Below are positions 1-8,365 of a DNA stretch of 28,449 bases, piece after piece (position 1 is the first letter of the stretch; every line of letters begins with the position of its first letter). The position numbers and the translations under genes are program-made. Source of the DNA: a virus; the IMG/VR virus record IMGVR_UViG_3300046170_000016, positions 1 through 28,449 of that record; one strand, given 5' to 3'. Below the pieces are notes generated by a model. The model had not been told where the DNA came from, did not search any database, and saw only the letters and a list, made by a program, of their open reading frames with translations.

Positions 1-2
1 AT

Positions 3-254
3 CCTAACTTCCCTGAGTGGGTCAAGGTGGGCATGGCTGTGGACTCAGAGGACAGACTCAACGGGTATCAAACGTCGTCACCGTTCAGGGACTACGCATT
101 GTTTACCTGCTGGTCTGTGGTTGACCGACGCTCTGCTGAGTCAGAGGCACACAGTCTGCTAGAGAAAACGTATGGACGTAAGGGTGAGTGGTTCAACTGC
201 ACACCAGAGCAAGCCAGAGACTCTATCTCTGAACTAATGGAGCAACATAAATGA
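3..254 (+). CDS. GIY-YIG-type nuclease (T5orf172/Mug113-like), 5' truncated by window edge
   Basis: The frame is open to the left edge, so the N-terminus with the GIY...YIG strands is missing. The visible part begins P-N-F-P-E-W-V-K-V-G and matches the second half of the T5orf172/Mug113 branch of GIY-YIG domains: a VKVGMA strand, then RL..YQT.SPFRDY, a helix with AESEAH, and GEWFNC near the end. Members of this family are small nicking or homing-type endonucleases, or uncharacterised phage proteins. Its stop overlaps the next start by four bases (ATGA), so it is co-translated with the Cas4-like nuclease. The exact role is unknown. Family assignment comes from motif memory only. Confidence 0.65.
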   Translation, partial: PNFPEWVKVGMAVDSEDRLNGYQTSSPFRDYALFTCWSVVDRRSAESEAHSLLEKTYGRKGEWFNCTPEQARDSISELMEQHK

Positions 255-1114
255 AAAGTATTTATTCACTGGTAGACGACATCTACGCCGTGGTTGCTTC
301 CAAGGAAGTGCCAGAGGACGTAGACCTCTACGAAGAGATAGAAAACTTTGGAGAAGGCTGCAAACGCCTGATGACCAAGCTGTTCACAGAGCAACGTGAC
401 GGGCGCAAGCTACGAATGTCTAACATCGGGCGCGACGACAGGTATCTTTGGAACGTGGTGAATAACTCTGATGTGCAAGAGGAGATGACACCTAACACGC
501 ATGTCAAGTTTATGTACGGGCATCTGATTGAAGAGATGCTTTTATTCTTAACCAAAATATCAGGACACGAGGTGACTGATGAACAAAAACAGTGTGAGGT
601 TTCGGGCATTATCGGTCATATGGACTGCAAAATTGATGGTGTTGTCACTGATGTTAAAAGCACTTCCACTTTTGGGTTTAAAAAATTCAAAGACGGAAGT
701 TTGGCTTATGATGACCCGTTTGGGTACGTTGCTCAAATTAAAGGGTACGCACACGCCGAAGGTGAAACATCGTTTGGTTGGTTAGCGATGGATAAACAGA
801 ACGGACACCTGACGTACCTCATGTACGACTCTGCAGACACGCAGGCTCCGGTGTACGACAAGATAAGCTACGACATAGAGGAGCGCATAGAGCACATAAA
901 AAAGCTCGTAGAGCAACCAGAGTGGCCTCAGGTTTGTCACGAGACCGTACCAGACGGCAAAAGTGGAAATCAAAAGCTCGCCGTTGGTTGTTCTTACTGT
1001 CCCTACAAGTTTACCTGCTGGCCCGAAGTAAGAACATTCCTGTACTCAAGTGGTCCAAGATATTTAACAGAGGTGTTCAATGAGCCGAAGGTCACGGAAA
1101 TCCAAGCACAGTAA
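251..1114 (+). CDS. PD-(D/E)XK exonuclease, Cas4/RecB-like with candidate Fe-S cysteines
   Basis: The 287-residue protein has the RecB/Cas4-type nuclease core: GHMDCKIDG near residues 122-130, the catalytic D134-V-K136 in VVTDVKST, and the Q162xxxY166 motif in AQIKGYAH. A C-terminal cysteine group (C247, C250, C256 in GCSYCPYKFTC), with possibly C37 near the N-terminus as fourth ligand, resembles the Fe-S cluster arrangement of Cas4 and AddB nucleases. Phage proteins of this type act as 5'-3' exonucleases in replication and recombination, or in host DNA degradation. It sits directly upstream of endonuclease I and overlaps it by 35 bases, suggesting a joint DNA-processing unit. The middle third (about 560-790) uses more GAT, GTT and AAA codons than its flanks. 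Confidence 0.8.
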   Translation: MKSIYSLVDDIYAVVASKEVPEDVDLYEEIENFGEGCKRLMTKLFTEQRDGRKLRMSNIGRDDRYLWNVVNNSDVQEEMTPNTHVKFMYGHLIEEMLLFLTKISGHEVTDEQKQCEVSGIIGHMDCKIDGVVTDVKSTSTFGFKKFKDGSLAYDDPFGYVAQIKGYAHAEGETSFGWLAMDKQNGHLTYLMYDSADTQAPVYDKISYDIEERIEHIKKLVEQPEWPQVCHETVPDGKSGNQKLAVGCSYCPYKFTCWPEVRTFLYSSGPRYLTEVFNEPKVTEIQAQ

Positions 1115-1490
1115 ATTTAGGTCGGGGTTTGAAGAAGATGTTGCAAAGCAGTTACAACCATTTGGTTTTAGTTACGAACCGTTCCAAGTCCCGTACATTA
1201 TCCCACGAAAGTACACACCAGACTTTGTGTACGAAAGAAAAGACAAAACCTACCTCATTGAGTGCAAAGGATACTTTCGTGCAGGAGACACGCAGAAGTA
1301 TAAAGCGATCTCTAAGTCACTACCGTGGACGCAAGAACTCATATTTGTGTTAATGAAGCCTAATCAGAAAGTGAGTAAAAGTACCAAACTTACTATGGCT
1401 GAGTGGTGTGACAAACACAATATTCTATGGTATAATATAGATACACTTAAGGAGTTGGTTGATTATGTCTCTGACACTAGAAGAAATTAA
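1080..1490 (+). CDS. T7-type endonuclease I (Holliday junction resolvase)
   Basis: The 136-residue protein aligns by eye along its length with T7 gp3 (149 residues). FRSGFEEDVAKQL matches the T7 FRSGLED helix, KYTPDFVY the TYTPDFLL strand and YLIECKGYF the VETKGLW strand. The catalytic acidic residues and lysine of T7 (E20, D55, E65, K67) correspond to E18, D48, E61 and K63, so the active site is complete. The enzyme resolves branched DNA before packaging and helps break down host DNA. The start at 1080 has an AGAGGTG ribosome binding site and lies inside the preceding gene. Its 3' end carries a promoter-like sequence. Confidence 0.92.
   Translation: MSRRSRKSKHSKFRSGFEEDVAKQLQPFGFSYEPFQVPYIIPRKYTPDFVYERKDKTYLIECKGYFRAGDTQKYKAISKSLPWTQELIFVLMKPNQKVSKSTKLTMAEWCDKHNILWYNIDTLKELVDYVSDTRRN
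1408..1436 (+). promoter_or_regulatory. sigma70-type promoter with extended -10, inside endonuclease I gene
   Basis: GTGACA (1408-1413) is followed by a 17-base spacer and a perfect TATAAT (1431-1436) with TG one base upstream (extended -10). The block TATGGTATAATATAG is shared base for base with the minus-strand promoter at 21998. It would start transcription near 1443, ahead of the 57-residue gene at 1465 and the genes through nrdJ. It lies within coding sequence, so part of the match could be chance. Confidence 0.65.
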
Positions 1491-1638
1491 GGAGCGTCTG
1501 TTGCGGTTGTACGACCCTGACGATCTTCTGGAAGCACTACAAATCTCTTCTGAGGAACTACTGGATAGATTTGAGGATAAACTCATACGCAAACTCGACG
1601 AATTTCAAGAGGAGCTAGAGGAAGAATATGCCGAATGA
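1465..1638 (+). CDS. Small acidic phage protein, 57 residues
   Basis: The reading frame starts with ATG at 1465 and encodes MSLTLEEIKERLLRLYDPDD..., ending ...EELEEEYAE. It is almost wholly helical and acidic, with an LEEIKERLLRLYDPDDLLEAL segment like a small helix-turn-helix or dimerisation unit. I recall similar short ORFs in marine phages but know no function. It is supported by a GGAG ribosome binding site about ten bases upstream, tight packing (the start overlaps the end of the endonuclease gene, the stop overlaps the next gene by 11 bases) and the promoter at 1408 just before it. Confidence 0.75.
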   Translation: MSLTLEEIKERLLRLYDPDDLLEALQISSEELLDRFEDKLIRKLDEFQEELEEEYAE

Positions 1639-2011
1639 ATGGAACATGACTGAAGACGACTGTGCAAAGTTTGAAAAAGACTGTGAGAAGCTACGTAAGA
1701 ACTGTCAGGAAAGCAGGTCCATAGACGACATTACTACAGAGGAGTGGGACAGGATGTCTAAGACATTCACAGGAAAACTGTACCACCCTCAGGACAAGCA
1801 CGATCCTGTGGCACAACCAGATCACTACAACAAGGGAGCTATTGAGGCCATTGAAGCAATCAAGGCGTCTATGCACCCACAAGAATACAAGGGATACCTC
1901 AAGGGTAACTGTCTGAAGTACCTGTGGCGTTACGAGTACAAGAACGGCGTAGAGGATCTACGGAAGGCTCGTGTCTACCTAGAGTGGTTAATCAAGGAGG
2001 TTGCCTTGTGA
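1628..2011 (+). CDS. DUF3310 (SaV-like) phage protein, possible nucleotide-kinase relative
   Basis: The 127-residue protein has a variable acidic N-terminal half and a conserved C-terminal half from about residue 57: DPVAQPDHYN, then AIEAIKASMHPQEYKGYLKGN, then KYLWRYEYKNGVEDLRKARVYLEWLI. This is the signature of DUF3310 (Pfam PF11753), common in phage nucleotide-metabolism clusters. I recall that T7 gp1.7, a dTMP/dGMP kinase, is placed in the same family, so a nucleotide-related role is possible, but no kinase motif is obvious here. Its location two genes upstream of the ribonucleotide reductase fits. The stop overlaps the next GTG start by four bases. Confidence 0.82.
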   Translation: MPNEWNMTEDDCAKFEKDCEKLRKNCQESRSIDDITTEEWDRMSKTFTGKLYHPQDKHDPVAQPDHYNKGAIEAIEAIKASMHPQEYKGYLKGNCLKYLWRYEYKNGVEDLRKARVYLEWLIKEVAL

Positions 2012-2265
2012 AGATCATAGAAGGTAAGTTTGGGACAAAGACAGAAGAAAAGGAGATAACAACGGCTGAGTTTCTGACTGCGTTTGCAGCTAAGGCTCAG
2101 ATACAGGAGACTGAAGGTAACAAACCTAAGGTGGTAGTGGTAATGTACGAGGACGGTCAGATGTTTGAAGTAGCGTCCAACGAACAGTACCCTGATGGGG
2201 TGTACATGCTACTACAGTTAGCAGCACAAGCAATCATTAACGAAACGCTAGGAGTAACAGAATAG
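2008..2265 (+). CDS. Hypothetical protein, 85 residues
   Basis: I chose the GTG at 2008 because a strong AAGGAGG ribosome binding site lies seven bases upstream and the codon overlaps the preceding stop (GTGA). The longer open frame upstream only shadows the DUF3310 gene. The protein reads as an alpha/beta fold: KIIEGKFG strand, a helical EFLTAFAAKAQ, a VVVVMYEDGQMFEV hairpin, and a C-terminal helix. No family is recognised. Its stop abuts the ATG of nrdJ with no gap, so the two are probably translationally coupled. Confidence 0.8.
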   Translation: MKIIEGKFGTKTEEKEITTAEFLTAFAAKAQIQETEGNKPKVVVVMYEDGQMFEVASNEQYPDGVYMLLQLAAQAIINETLGVTE

Positions 2266-4137
2266 ATGGACGCATATCAACAGTACATACACAAGTCACG
2301 GTACGCTAGGTACTTGCCAGAGGAGCAACGCCGGGAGACTTGGGAAGAAACAGTAAACAGGTACATCAACTTTTGGGTAGACCGTGGACACCTCAACGAC
2401 TTTGACGTATCAGAGATATTCAAGGCAGTCCATGACCTAGACGTAATGCCCAGCATGAGGGCGCTGATGACTGCAGGAGACGCACTGGAGCGTGACAACG
2501 TAGCAGGGTTTAACTGTAGCTACCTACCCATAGACCACCCTAAGGCGTTTGACGAACTCATGTACGTACTCCTGTGTGGTACAGGCGTTGGCTTCAGTGT
2601 CGAGCGTCAGTACATACAGAAGTTACCGGAAGTTGCGGAGGAGTTTCATGCAACCGATACAGTTATTAATGTTGCGGATTCAAAGATCGGATGGGCGAAA
2701 TCGTTTAGGGAACTGGTATCACTGTTGTATACAGGTCAAGTTCCCCAATGGGACATTAGTAGAGTACGACCTGCAGGTGCCGCACTCAAGACTTTCGGAG
2801 GTCGTGCAAGTGGTCCAGAACCTCTCGTTGATCTCTTCAAGTTTACAGTTGAACTCTTTAAGACAGCATCTGGACGAAAACTTAGCTCCATTGAATGCCA
2901 CGATCTTTGCTGTAAGATTGCTCAAATCGTCGTCGTCGGAGGAGTCAGGAGAAGCGCCCTGATCTCACTGTCCAACCTAACGGACGACAGGCTCCGGAGA
3001 TGCAAGCATGGACAGTGGTACATAGATGAACCCCAGCGTGGTCTGGCGAATAACTCAGCGTGTTACACAGAGAAGCCAGACTTTGAAGCCTTTCTCAACG
3101 AGTGGACTAGCTTATATGAATCTAAATCTGGCGAACGAGGTGTCTTTAGCAGAGTGGCAAGTCAAAAGCAAGCTGCAAAAAATGAACGTAGAGATGCTAC
3201 CTACGATTTTGGAACTAATCCATGCAGCGAAATCATCCTCAGACCCTACCAGTTCTGCAATCTTTCAGAGGTTGTTGTTAGGCCACAGGATACACTCGCA
3301 AGTCTCAAACGAAAAGTTAGGGTTGCAACTATCCTTGGGACTCTTCAGGCCACCCTCACCAACTTCCGATATCTCAGAAATATTTGGAAACTAAACACAC
3401 AGGAAGAGGCACTGCTAGGTGTATCCTTGACAGGCATCATGGACCATCCAATGCTGTCAGGTAGAGGAGACAAGGCCAAGCTGAAGAAGTGGCTTACGGA
3501 GATGAGGGAGGAAGCAATTGAAGTTAACAAGCAGTGGGCAGAGAAACTGGGTATCAACGCTTCTACCGCTATTACTGCGGTCAAGCCTAGCGGCACTGTT
3601 AGTCAGTTGGTCGATAGCGCTAGTGGTATCCATCCTCGTTATAGTGCACAATACATACGCAGAGTACGTGCAGATGCTAGAGATCCACTTTGTAGCGTCC
3701 TAGAGGCCGCAGGAGTGCCTGTGGAGGACGATGCGATGTCACCCAGTACTAGGGTATTCTCCTTCCCTATTGCGTCTCCTGAAGGCGCTGTGACAGCCTC
3801 AGACATGGGTGCTATGGAACAGTTGGATCTGTGGGAGATATATCAGGACTACTGGTGTGAGCACAAGCCGTCCATGACTTGCTACTACAGGGACAACGAG
3901 TTTCTGGAGGTGGGACAGTGGCTGTACAACAAGTTTGATAAGGTCAGTGGTATCTCTTTTCTGCCTTACTCAGACCACACGTATCAGCAGGCACCTTATG
4001 AACCTGTGGACAAGGCCACCCTCAAGGCACTACAGAAGGGCTTTCCGACCCAGATTGATTGGGACATCAATGAAGCCTCTGATATGACTGAGGGTAGCCA
4101 GCAGTTAGCCTGTACAGGGAACAACTGTGAACTATGA
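2266..4137 (+). CDS. nrdJ: Class II ribonucleotide reductase, adenosylcobalamin-dependent, monomeric type
   Basis: The 623-residue enzyme would reduce ribonucleoside triphosphates to deoxy forms, supplying DNA precursors. Key cysteines line up with Lactobacillus RTPR (C119, C408, C419, C731, C736). Here these are C84 in FNCSY, the thiyl-radical C320 in GTNPCSE with E322, C331 in QFCNLSE eleven residues later, and the C616/C621 redox pair in CTGNNCEL at the very end. All catalytic positions are therefore present. At 623 against about 739 residues it is shorter than RTPR; no intein is seen. Being B12-dependent it needs host or scavenged cobalamin. An encoded glutaredoxin at 26389 could serve as reductant. 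Segments near 2640-2950 and 3120-3400 differ in codon use from the rest. Confidence 0.93.
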   Translation: MDAYQQYIHKSRYARYLPEEQRRETWEETVNRYINFWVDRGHLNDFDVSEIFKAVHDLDVMPSMRALMTAGDALERDNVAGFNCSYLPIDHPKAFDELMYVLLCGTGVGFSVERQYIQKLPEVAEEFHATDTVINVADSKIGWAKSFRELVSLLYTGQVPQWDISRVRPAGAALKTFGGRASGPEPLVDLFKFTVELFKTASGRKLSSIECHDLCCKIAQIVVVGGVRRSALISLSNLTDDRLRRCKHGQWYIDEPQRGLANNSACYTEKPDFEAFLNEWTSLYESKSGERGVFSRVASQKQAAKNERRDATYDFGTNPCSEIILRPYQFCNLSEVVVRPQDTLASLKRKVRVATILGTLQATLTNFRYLRNIWKLNTQEEALLGVSLTGIMDHPMLSGRGDKAKLKKWLTEMREEAIEVNKQWAEKLGINASTAITAVKPSGTVSQLVDSASGIHPRYSAQYIRRVRADARDPLCSVLEAAGVPVEDDAMSPSTRVFSFPIASPEGAVTASDMGAMEQLDLWEIYQDYWCEHKPSMTCYYRDNEFLEVGQWLYNKFDKVSGISFLPYSDHTYQQAPYEPVDKATLKALQKGFPTQIDWDINEASDMTEGSQQLACTGNNCEL

Positions 4138-4320
4138 CATGAAGAATATGGAGTAACCGTTAGACTTACCTACGTCCTCTGGCTTATCTTTAGGGTCATG
4201 GGACGTAGGTATTCCTTCAGCTTGCATCTTCTTGATGCGTTCCTTTGACTTCTGGCACATACTGTGGTAGTCAATGGATGTGTAGCTTACTGTGTGGTCT
4301 TTGTCTTTATTCTTTTTCAT
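4132..4320 (-). CDS. Hypothetical small protein, 62 residues, last gene of the late block
   Basis: I chose the ATG at 4320 (MKKNKDKDHTVSYTSIDYHS...) because GGGAGA lies just upstream, within the end of the preceding gene. An in-frame ATG five codons earlier would overlap that stop. The protein is charged, Lys-rich at the N-terminus, with KERIKKMQAEGIP then DPKDKPEDVGKS in the middle. No family is recognised. Its stop codon overlaps the convergent nrdJ stop region by six bases, making it the end of the leftward transcript. Confidence 0.7.
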   Translation of the reverse strand: MKKNKDKDHTVSYTSIDYHSMCQKSKERIKKMQAEGIPTSHDPKDKPEDVGKSNGYSIFFMS

Positions 4321-4321
4321 T

Positions 4322-7033
4322 TTATCTCCCAGCATTTGCCGCTTTTTCTAGCTCTTTAAATAGCTTAGGGTCTTCCGCTTTTAGTCTGTCCAAAGAACCT
4401 TCTTTGGCTTTTAAGTTTCTGTACAAAGCCGCTTTACCAGATACGGGCATTTTACGTAAAGCCTCTTTTCTTTCCTCAGAAAACATTACTCCTTGAGGAA
4501 CTACCACCATCCCTGCTGCACCTGCCTGACCTCCAGTTGTCATAGCAGTTGTCGCCCCAAGTCTTTCTGCAACTTCTCCTACAGAAGACACGCCTTTTCT
4601 TATAGCCGCTTGTCCGGCTGTTTGCCCTGCTAGTAGCCGTTGAGTCACTTCACGAGCCAATATGTTAGCTCCTATAGAGCCTGTAACAATAGTAGATGTT
4701 ATTTGTTCAGTCGCTTTAGGAGCAAATAAGCCCATTGTTTGTCCAACTAACGCAGAGTTAAACAACGCTTCAAAAACGCTAGGCTGAAAAGAACTAGGCA
4801 TCATTTCTTTTAGGGCGTTCAGTTCTTGTTTAGCCCTAGCTATTTTACTGTCAACATCAGCTAGTTGAAGTGTAATCCGTTCTCTTTCTTCGGCAATTTT
4901 TATATCTAAATCGCGTCTTCCTGTGGCTTGCGCTCCTTGAACTTGTTTTTGCCTGTTTAACTCTGCAATTTTAGAATCTGCTTCTGCTTGAATTTTATCT
5001 CTTTGTTTTTGTAAAGCAGTTGATAATTGGGCTTTATCTTTTATGGCCTGCCTTCTAACTTCGTCGGCTTCTTTGTTCGCTAGTCCAAGTATGTTGTCTT
5101 TGTTTCTTTGTGTTGAAGCGGCTAAACTCTGGGCCTCTTCTTGCAACCTTCCCTGTCCTCTAGCAACAAACCTTTTGCTGTGTTCCTTCAATGCCGCTAA
5201 ATAATCAGAGGCGTCAAAAGCACCCATTCTTGGTTTTCCATCTGACGCTTTTATAATAGCACTGTCAACAAGGCTTCTTATGCTCCACGAAGTTTTATCA
5301 GCGTTTAAAACAGCCAACTCTTGTTTATTCAAACCTGACTCAAGCAAATCATCAAAATACGTTTGAACTTCTGACGCAAAGCGTCTCGTTGAGGTTGCTC
5401 CCTCGCTCAATCCACTAATTGCTTTACCTATGGTGCTTCTGAGTTGAACTAGGTCTTCTCCTGAAATAACACCATCAGGGGCTTTCTTCGCTATTTGCCC
5501 CTTTATGTACGTTTTAACACTTGCTATGATATTTGCTCTTTCACCGCCGACTAACGCAAGATCCGCAAAATCATCTTCAATATCGTCAATAAATTTTAAC
5601 ACGCCGTCTGCGTTTATATCATAAGTTTTACCGTTAGCTACTGTAAAGCCGTGTCTTTTCCACAAATCGTCTAAAAAAGCGTTAGCATCTTGGGGGTCCA
5701 TCAAGCCTAGTTCATTAATTTCATCGGCAGTGGCTCCGGGCGGTGCGGCTTCACGCAAGGCTTTACCGCGAAAAAAGGCGTTAGCTGAGTTTGTAGCCTC
5801 ATCAGCTTGCTGAACAGCGATAGATCGTAAAACGCTAGGGTTTTGTTGAGCCTGCTTTAACTCCGCAATCTGATTATCGTAGTCTATTTTAGCTTGTCCT
5901 TTAGCCTCTTTTGATAACTTTGTTAACTCATTAATTTTATCCTGAATCCTTATTCCGGTTTCTTCTATAGATTCTACTGTGTTTCTTTCTATAGTTTTCT
6001 TTGCAATTTTGGTTTTTTGTCCCGCCTCTTGAACAGCCTTAGCTCCGTCTATTTTAGCAGATTCTGTTGTTACAGCCCTTCCTGCCATGTTTCTAGCCTG
6101 CTGTTCAGACAGTGATCTACCTCCGTAAGCCTTTGAAACAACAGACCTGTAAACACCAGAAACAAAGGGAAGATCAGTAAACATTAAATTTATAAAGTCT
6201 TTGCCTTCTCCTAGCTGTTGAGCAAGTTTAGTTTCAGTAAAAAAATCGTAACCTTTTTTTACACCGGCAAAAGCAAAAGGAACCGTTGCAGAAATACCAG
6301 CAGTAAGCAAAGCGTTTTTAGCCTTTTCTTCGTCTGTCATTCCCTCGTAGCCTATGACATAACCTTCCGCAGCAGTTACTCCTGAAGCAGCTACAGGAGT
6401 TGGGAGGTTAGAAAGAAGTTGCGCTGGTCTGCCGCCCTGCTGTCGGCCTAGCTTTGCAGCAAGTAAAGCACCTTCATCAGAAACTTGAGCAACACCCGGA
6501 CCTAATTTAGAAGCTATTTGTGCTTGAGTTTGAACCGCTTGCGATCCTTGCCTAAGTCTCCCGGCTTGCGTAAGTAATTGACCGCTTTTTATTGAGACAG
6601 GAGACAAAATACTACCAGCAATATTTGCTGTAGTAGATAAGATAGGACTTTCTTCAGCAAATGTTGCGGATTTAGCTTCTTCTTCAGTTAAAATTTGTTT
6701 TCTTAATTCTGATACAGAAACATCCCTAAACGCATCTGGCTCTAATATTTTGACAACAGCGGCTGAAATGTAGCTAGATATTTCTTCACCTTTGTTTAAC
6801 CACATACCGTCAATAAAAGCACGAGCAGTCATAAACAAATCGTCATCGGTAATAGAATTAGAATCAACTTTTTCTACGTAAGACTGAAGATGTTCTGCCG
6901 TGTATTGCTCTTGACGCTCAAGTGGTCCCATAGCGTCTACAGCATAAGGATTAGAAAAACCTACTCCAGAACCTAAAGAAGCATACGGGTTATCTTCCGA
7001 TATTTCTTCATCTGTAAATACACTTTTAGCCAT
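4322..7033 (-). CDS. Large coiled-coil structural protein, candidate internal virion/DNA-ejection protein
   Basis: The 903-residue protein has no family I recognise by name. Residues 1-110 are acidic; roughly 110-270 are Ala/Gly-rich with moderately hydrophobic helices (for example TANIAGSILSPVSI and GISATVPFAFAGVKKGY). Long Lys/Glu/Gln coiled coils follow around 330-400 and 640-745, and an Ala/Gly-rich hydrophobic stretch lies near 755-850. Large helical proteins at the end of the tail module of podoviruses are usually ejection proteins forming a DNA conduit, as T7 gp14-16 do. That role is inferred from position and composition. An AAGGG site precedes the ATG. The gene is more A+T-rich than the tail genes around it. 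Confidence 0.75.
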   Translation of the reverse strand: MAKSVFTDEEISEDNPYASLGSGVGFSNPYAVDAMGPLERQEQYTAEHLQSYVEKVDSNSITDDDLFMTARAFIDGMWLNKGEEISSYISAAVVKILEPDAFRDVSVSELRKQILTEEEAKSATFAEESPILSTTANIAGSILSPVSIKSGQLLTQAGRLRQGSQAVQTQAQIASKLGPGVAQVSDEGALLAAKLGRQQGGRPAQLLSNLPTPVAASGVTAAEGYVIGYEGMTDEEKAKNALLTAGISATVPFAFAGVKKGYDFFTETKLAQQLGEGKDFINLMFTDLPFVSGVYRSVVSKAYGGRSLSEQQARNMAGRAVTTESAKIDGAKAVQEAGQKTKIAKKTIERNTVESIEETGIRIQDKINELTKLSKEAKGQAKIDYDNQIAELKQAQQNPSVLRSIAVQQADEATNSANAFFRGKALREAAPPGATADEINELGLMDPQDANAFLDDLWKRHGFTVANGKTYDINADGVLKFIDDIEDDFADLALVGGERANIIASVKTYIKGQIAKKAPDGVISGEDLVQLRSTIGKAISGLSEGATSTRRFASEVQTYFDDLLESGLNKQELAVLNADKTSWSIRSLVDSAIIKASDGKPRMGAFDASDYLAALKEHSKRFVARGQGRLQEEAQSLAASTQRNKDNILGLANKEADEVRRQAIKDKAQLSTALQKQRDKIQAEADSKIAELNRQKQVQGAQATGRRDLDIKIAEERERITLQLADVDSKIARAKQELNALKEMMPSSFQPSVFEALFNSALVGQTMGLFAPKATEQITSTIVTGSIGANILAREVTQRLLAGQTAGQAAIRKGVSSVGEVAERLGATTAMTTGGQAGAAGMVVVPQGVMFSEERKEALRKMPVSGKAALYRNLKAKEGSLDRLKAEDPKLFKELEKAANAGR

Positions 7034-7043
7034 GTTATTACCC

Positions 7044-8360
7044 TTAGCGGTAGAACTTAGGAACGAACCCCAAAACTTCTGAGACTTGCTTAATTACTTC
7101 TAGCTCAATGTCAATAGCTTCTTGTTCTGTTTGAGCGTTTGCTGTTTTCTCTTCTATGTCTCTACGAGCCTTTTGCATTATAGAAGCGTACTTCTGTTTT
7201 TTATCTTCAAAACCAACCATTGTTGCGTCTAGTCCTGCGTTTATCTGAGAAGCCAAATGCCTATCAGCAACCATCGCCATGTCGCTAGACGCCGCCAAAA
7301 TTCTTTCTTCTGCCTGTAAATACTTAAGTATTTCTTCTGAGGAGGCGTTAGCCGCAGGAAAACCTTGAGAGAATATTCTGACATCAGTGTCTGAAGCCAC
7401 ACCGGGAGGAAGTGAGTTAATAATGTCTGTGTTTCTCGTTCTCAAGAAAGCTGTCTTAGCTTCTTCTTCAGCATCTCTTAAGCCAGCAACGTCTAAAACA
7501 GAAGTCCTCCAATCACTAAGAATACCAGTGGTTTTTTGAGTAGTAACAAGTTCCTGCTGTAGCTGTCTGTTCCTCGCTAAACCTATAGAAGATTTTGTAG
7601 ATTCTGCTGAGATTTCGTTGTTTCTTTTTTCTACATTAGAACCTACTGATCCTCTTCCTTCAGACTCAACAACTTCCTGTAGCTTAGAATAATCAATACT
7701 TCCGTCTGCTCCTACAGCGTCTTGAATTGAGACAGCAGTGTACTTACCTGTTTTTGCTAATTCAAAAGCTCTATCAATTGTTTTATCTGATGAATCTTCT
7801 TTAAAAGGAACAGTCTTTTGTAAAACTAGGTTTCCGTCTTCATCTCGTTTAAAAAACTGGGAACCCGGTGTTCCTTGAATGATTTCAGGCTTTTCTCCTT
7901 TTGCCAAATCAACGCCTGCGTTGTACGCCGACATAATATCTGCTTGCGTACCACCTTGTGCCAAAACAGACGAAACAGCGCTACTTAAATCAGGCTTTTT
8001 ATCGCTCTGCAAAGGAACTCCACGTGCTGCCGCTTGTGTAATCGCAGTTAGTCCACCCTGTAAACCTCTCTGTTGGCCTGCGGTTTCTTTAGCAGTAGCC
8101 TGAGTAGCAGCAGTAGTAAACGCTTGAGCAGCGTCTGTGTTACCTTTGGCGCGATACTCATTGGCAAGCTGCTGTAGCTTCGCAGGGTTATTCGCGTGTT
8201 GCTTTAGCAACTCCTGTATCTCTGCTTGGCTTCTCTGTGTAGCCTGCCGTGTCATCATACGACCCGGAGCACCGCCAAGACCGCGAGCAGCACTGGTTAA
8301 CTCTTTCTGGTACGTCGGATTCAGAAGACCCGCCAGCATCTGTTGTGAAAATCTAGCCAT
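7044..8360 (-). CDS. Helical structural protein, candidate internal virion protein
   Basis: The 438-residue protein is rich in Ala, Gln and Glu and lacks recognisable catalytic motifs. The N-terminus (MARFSQQMLAGLLNPTYQKEL) and the QELLKQHANNPAKLQQLANEYRAK region suggest amphipathic helices. The C-terminal third (EDKKQKYASIMQKARRDIEEK) is a likely coiled coil, and it ends EVLGFVPKFYR. A strong AGGAGG site overlaps the end of the preceding gene. It lies between two other large Ala/Gln-rich proteins, in the position where podoviruses keep internal core or ejection proteins. The specific function is unknown. Confidence 0.72.
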   Translation of the reverse strand: MARFSQQMLAGLLNPTYQKELTSAARGLGGAPGRMMTRQATQRSQAEIQELLKQHANNPAKLQQLANEYRAKGNTDAAQAFTTAATQATAKETAGQQRGLQGGLTAITQAAARGVPLQSDKKPDLSSAVSSVLAQGGTQADIMSAYNAGVDLAKGEKPEIIQGTPGSQFFKRDEDGNLVLQKTVPFKEDSSDKTIDRAFELAKTGKYTAVSIQDAVGADGSIDYSKLQEVVESEGRGSVGSNVEKRNNEISAESTKSSIGLARNRQLQQELVTTQKTTGILSDWRTSVLDVAGLRDAEEEAKTAFLRTRNTDIINSLPPGVASDTDVRIFSQGFPAANASSEEILKYLQAEERILAASSDMAMVADRHLASQINAGLDATMVGFEDKKQKYASIMQKARRDIEEKTANAQTEQEAIDIELEVIKQVSEVLGFVPKFYR

Positions 8361-8365
8361 CTTGG

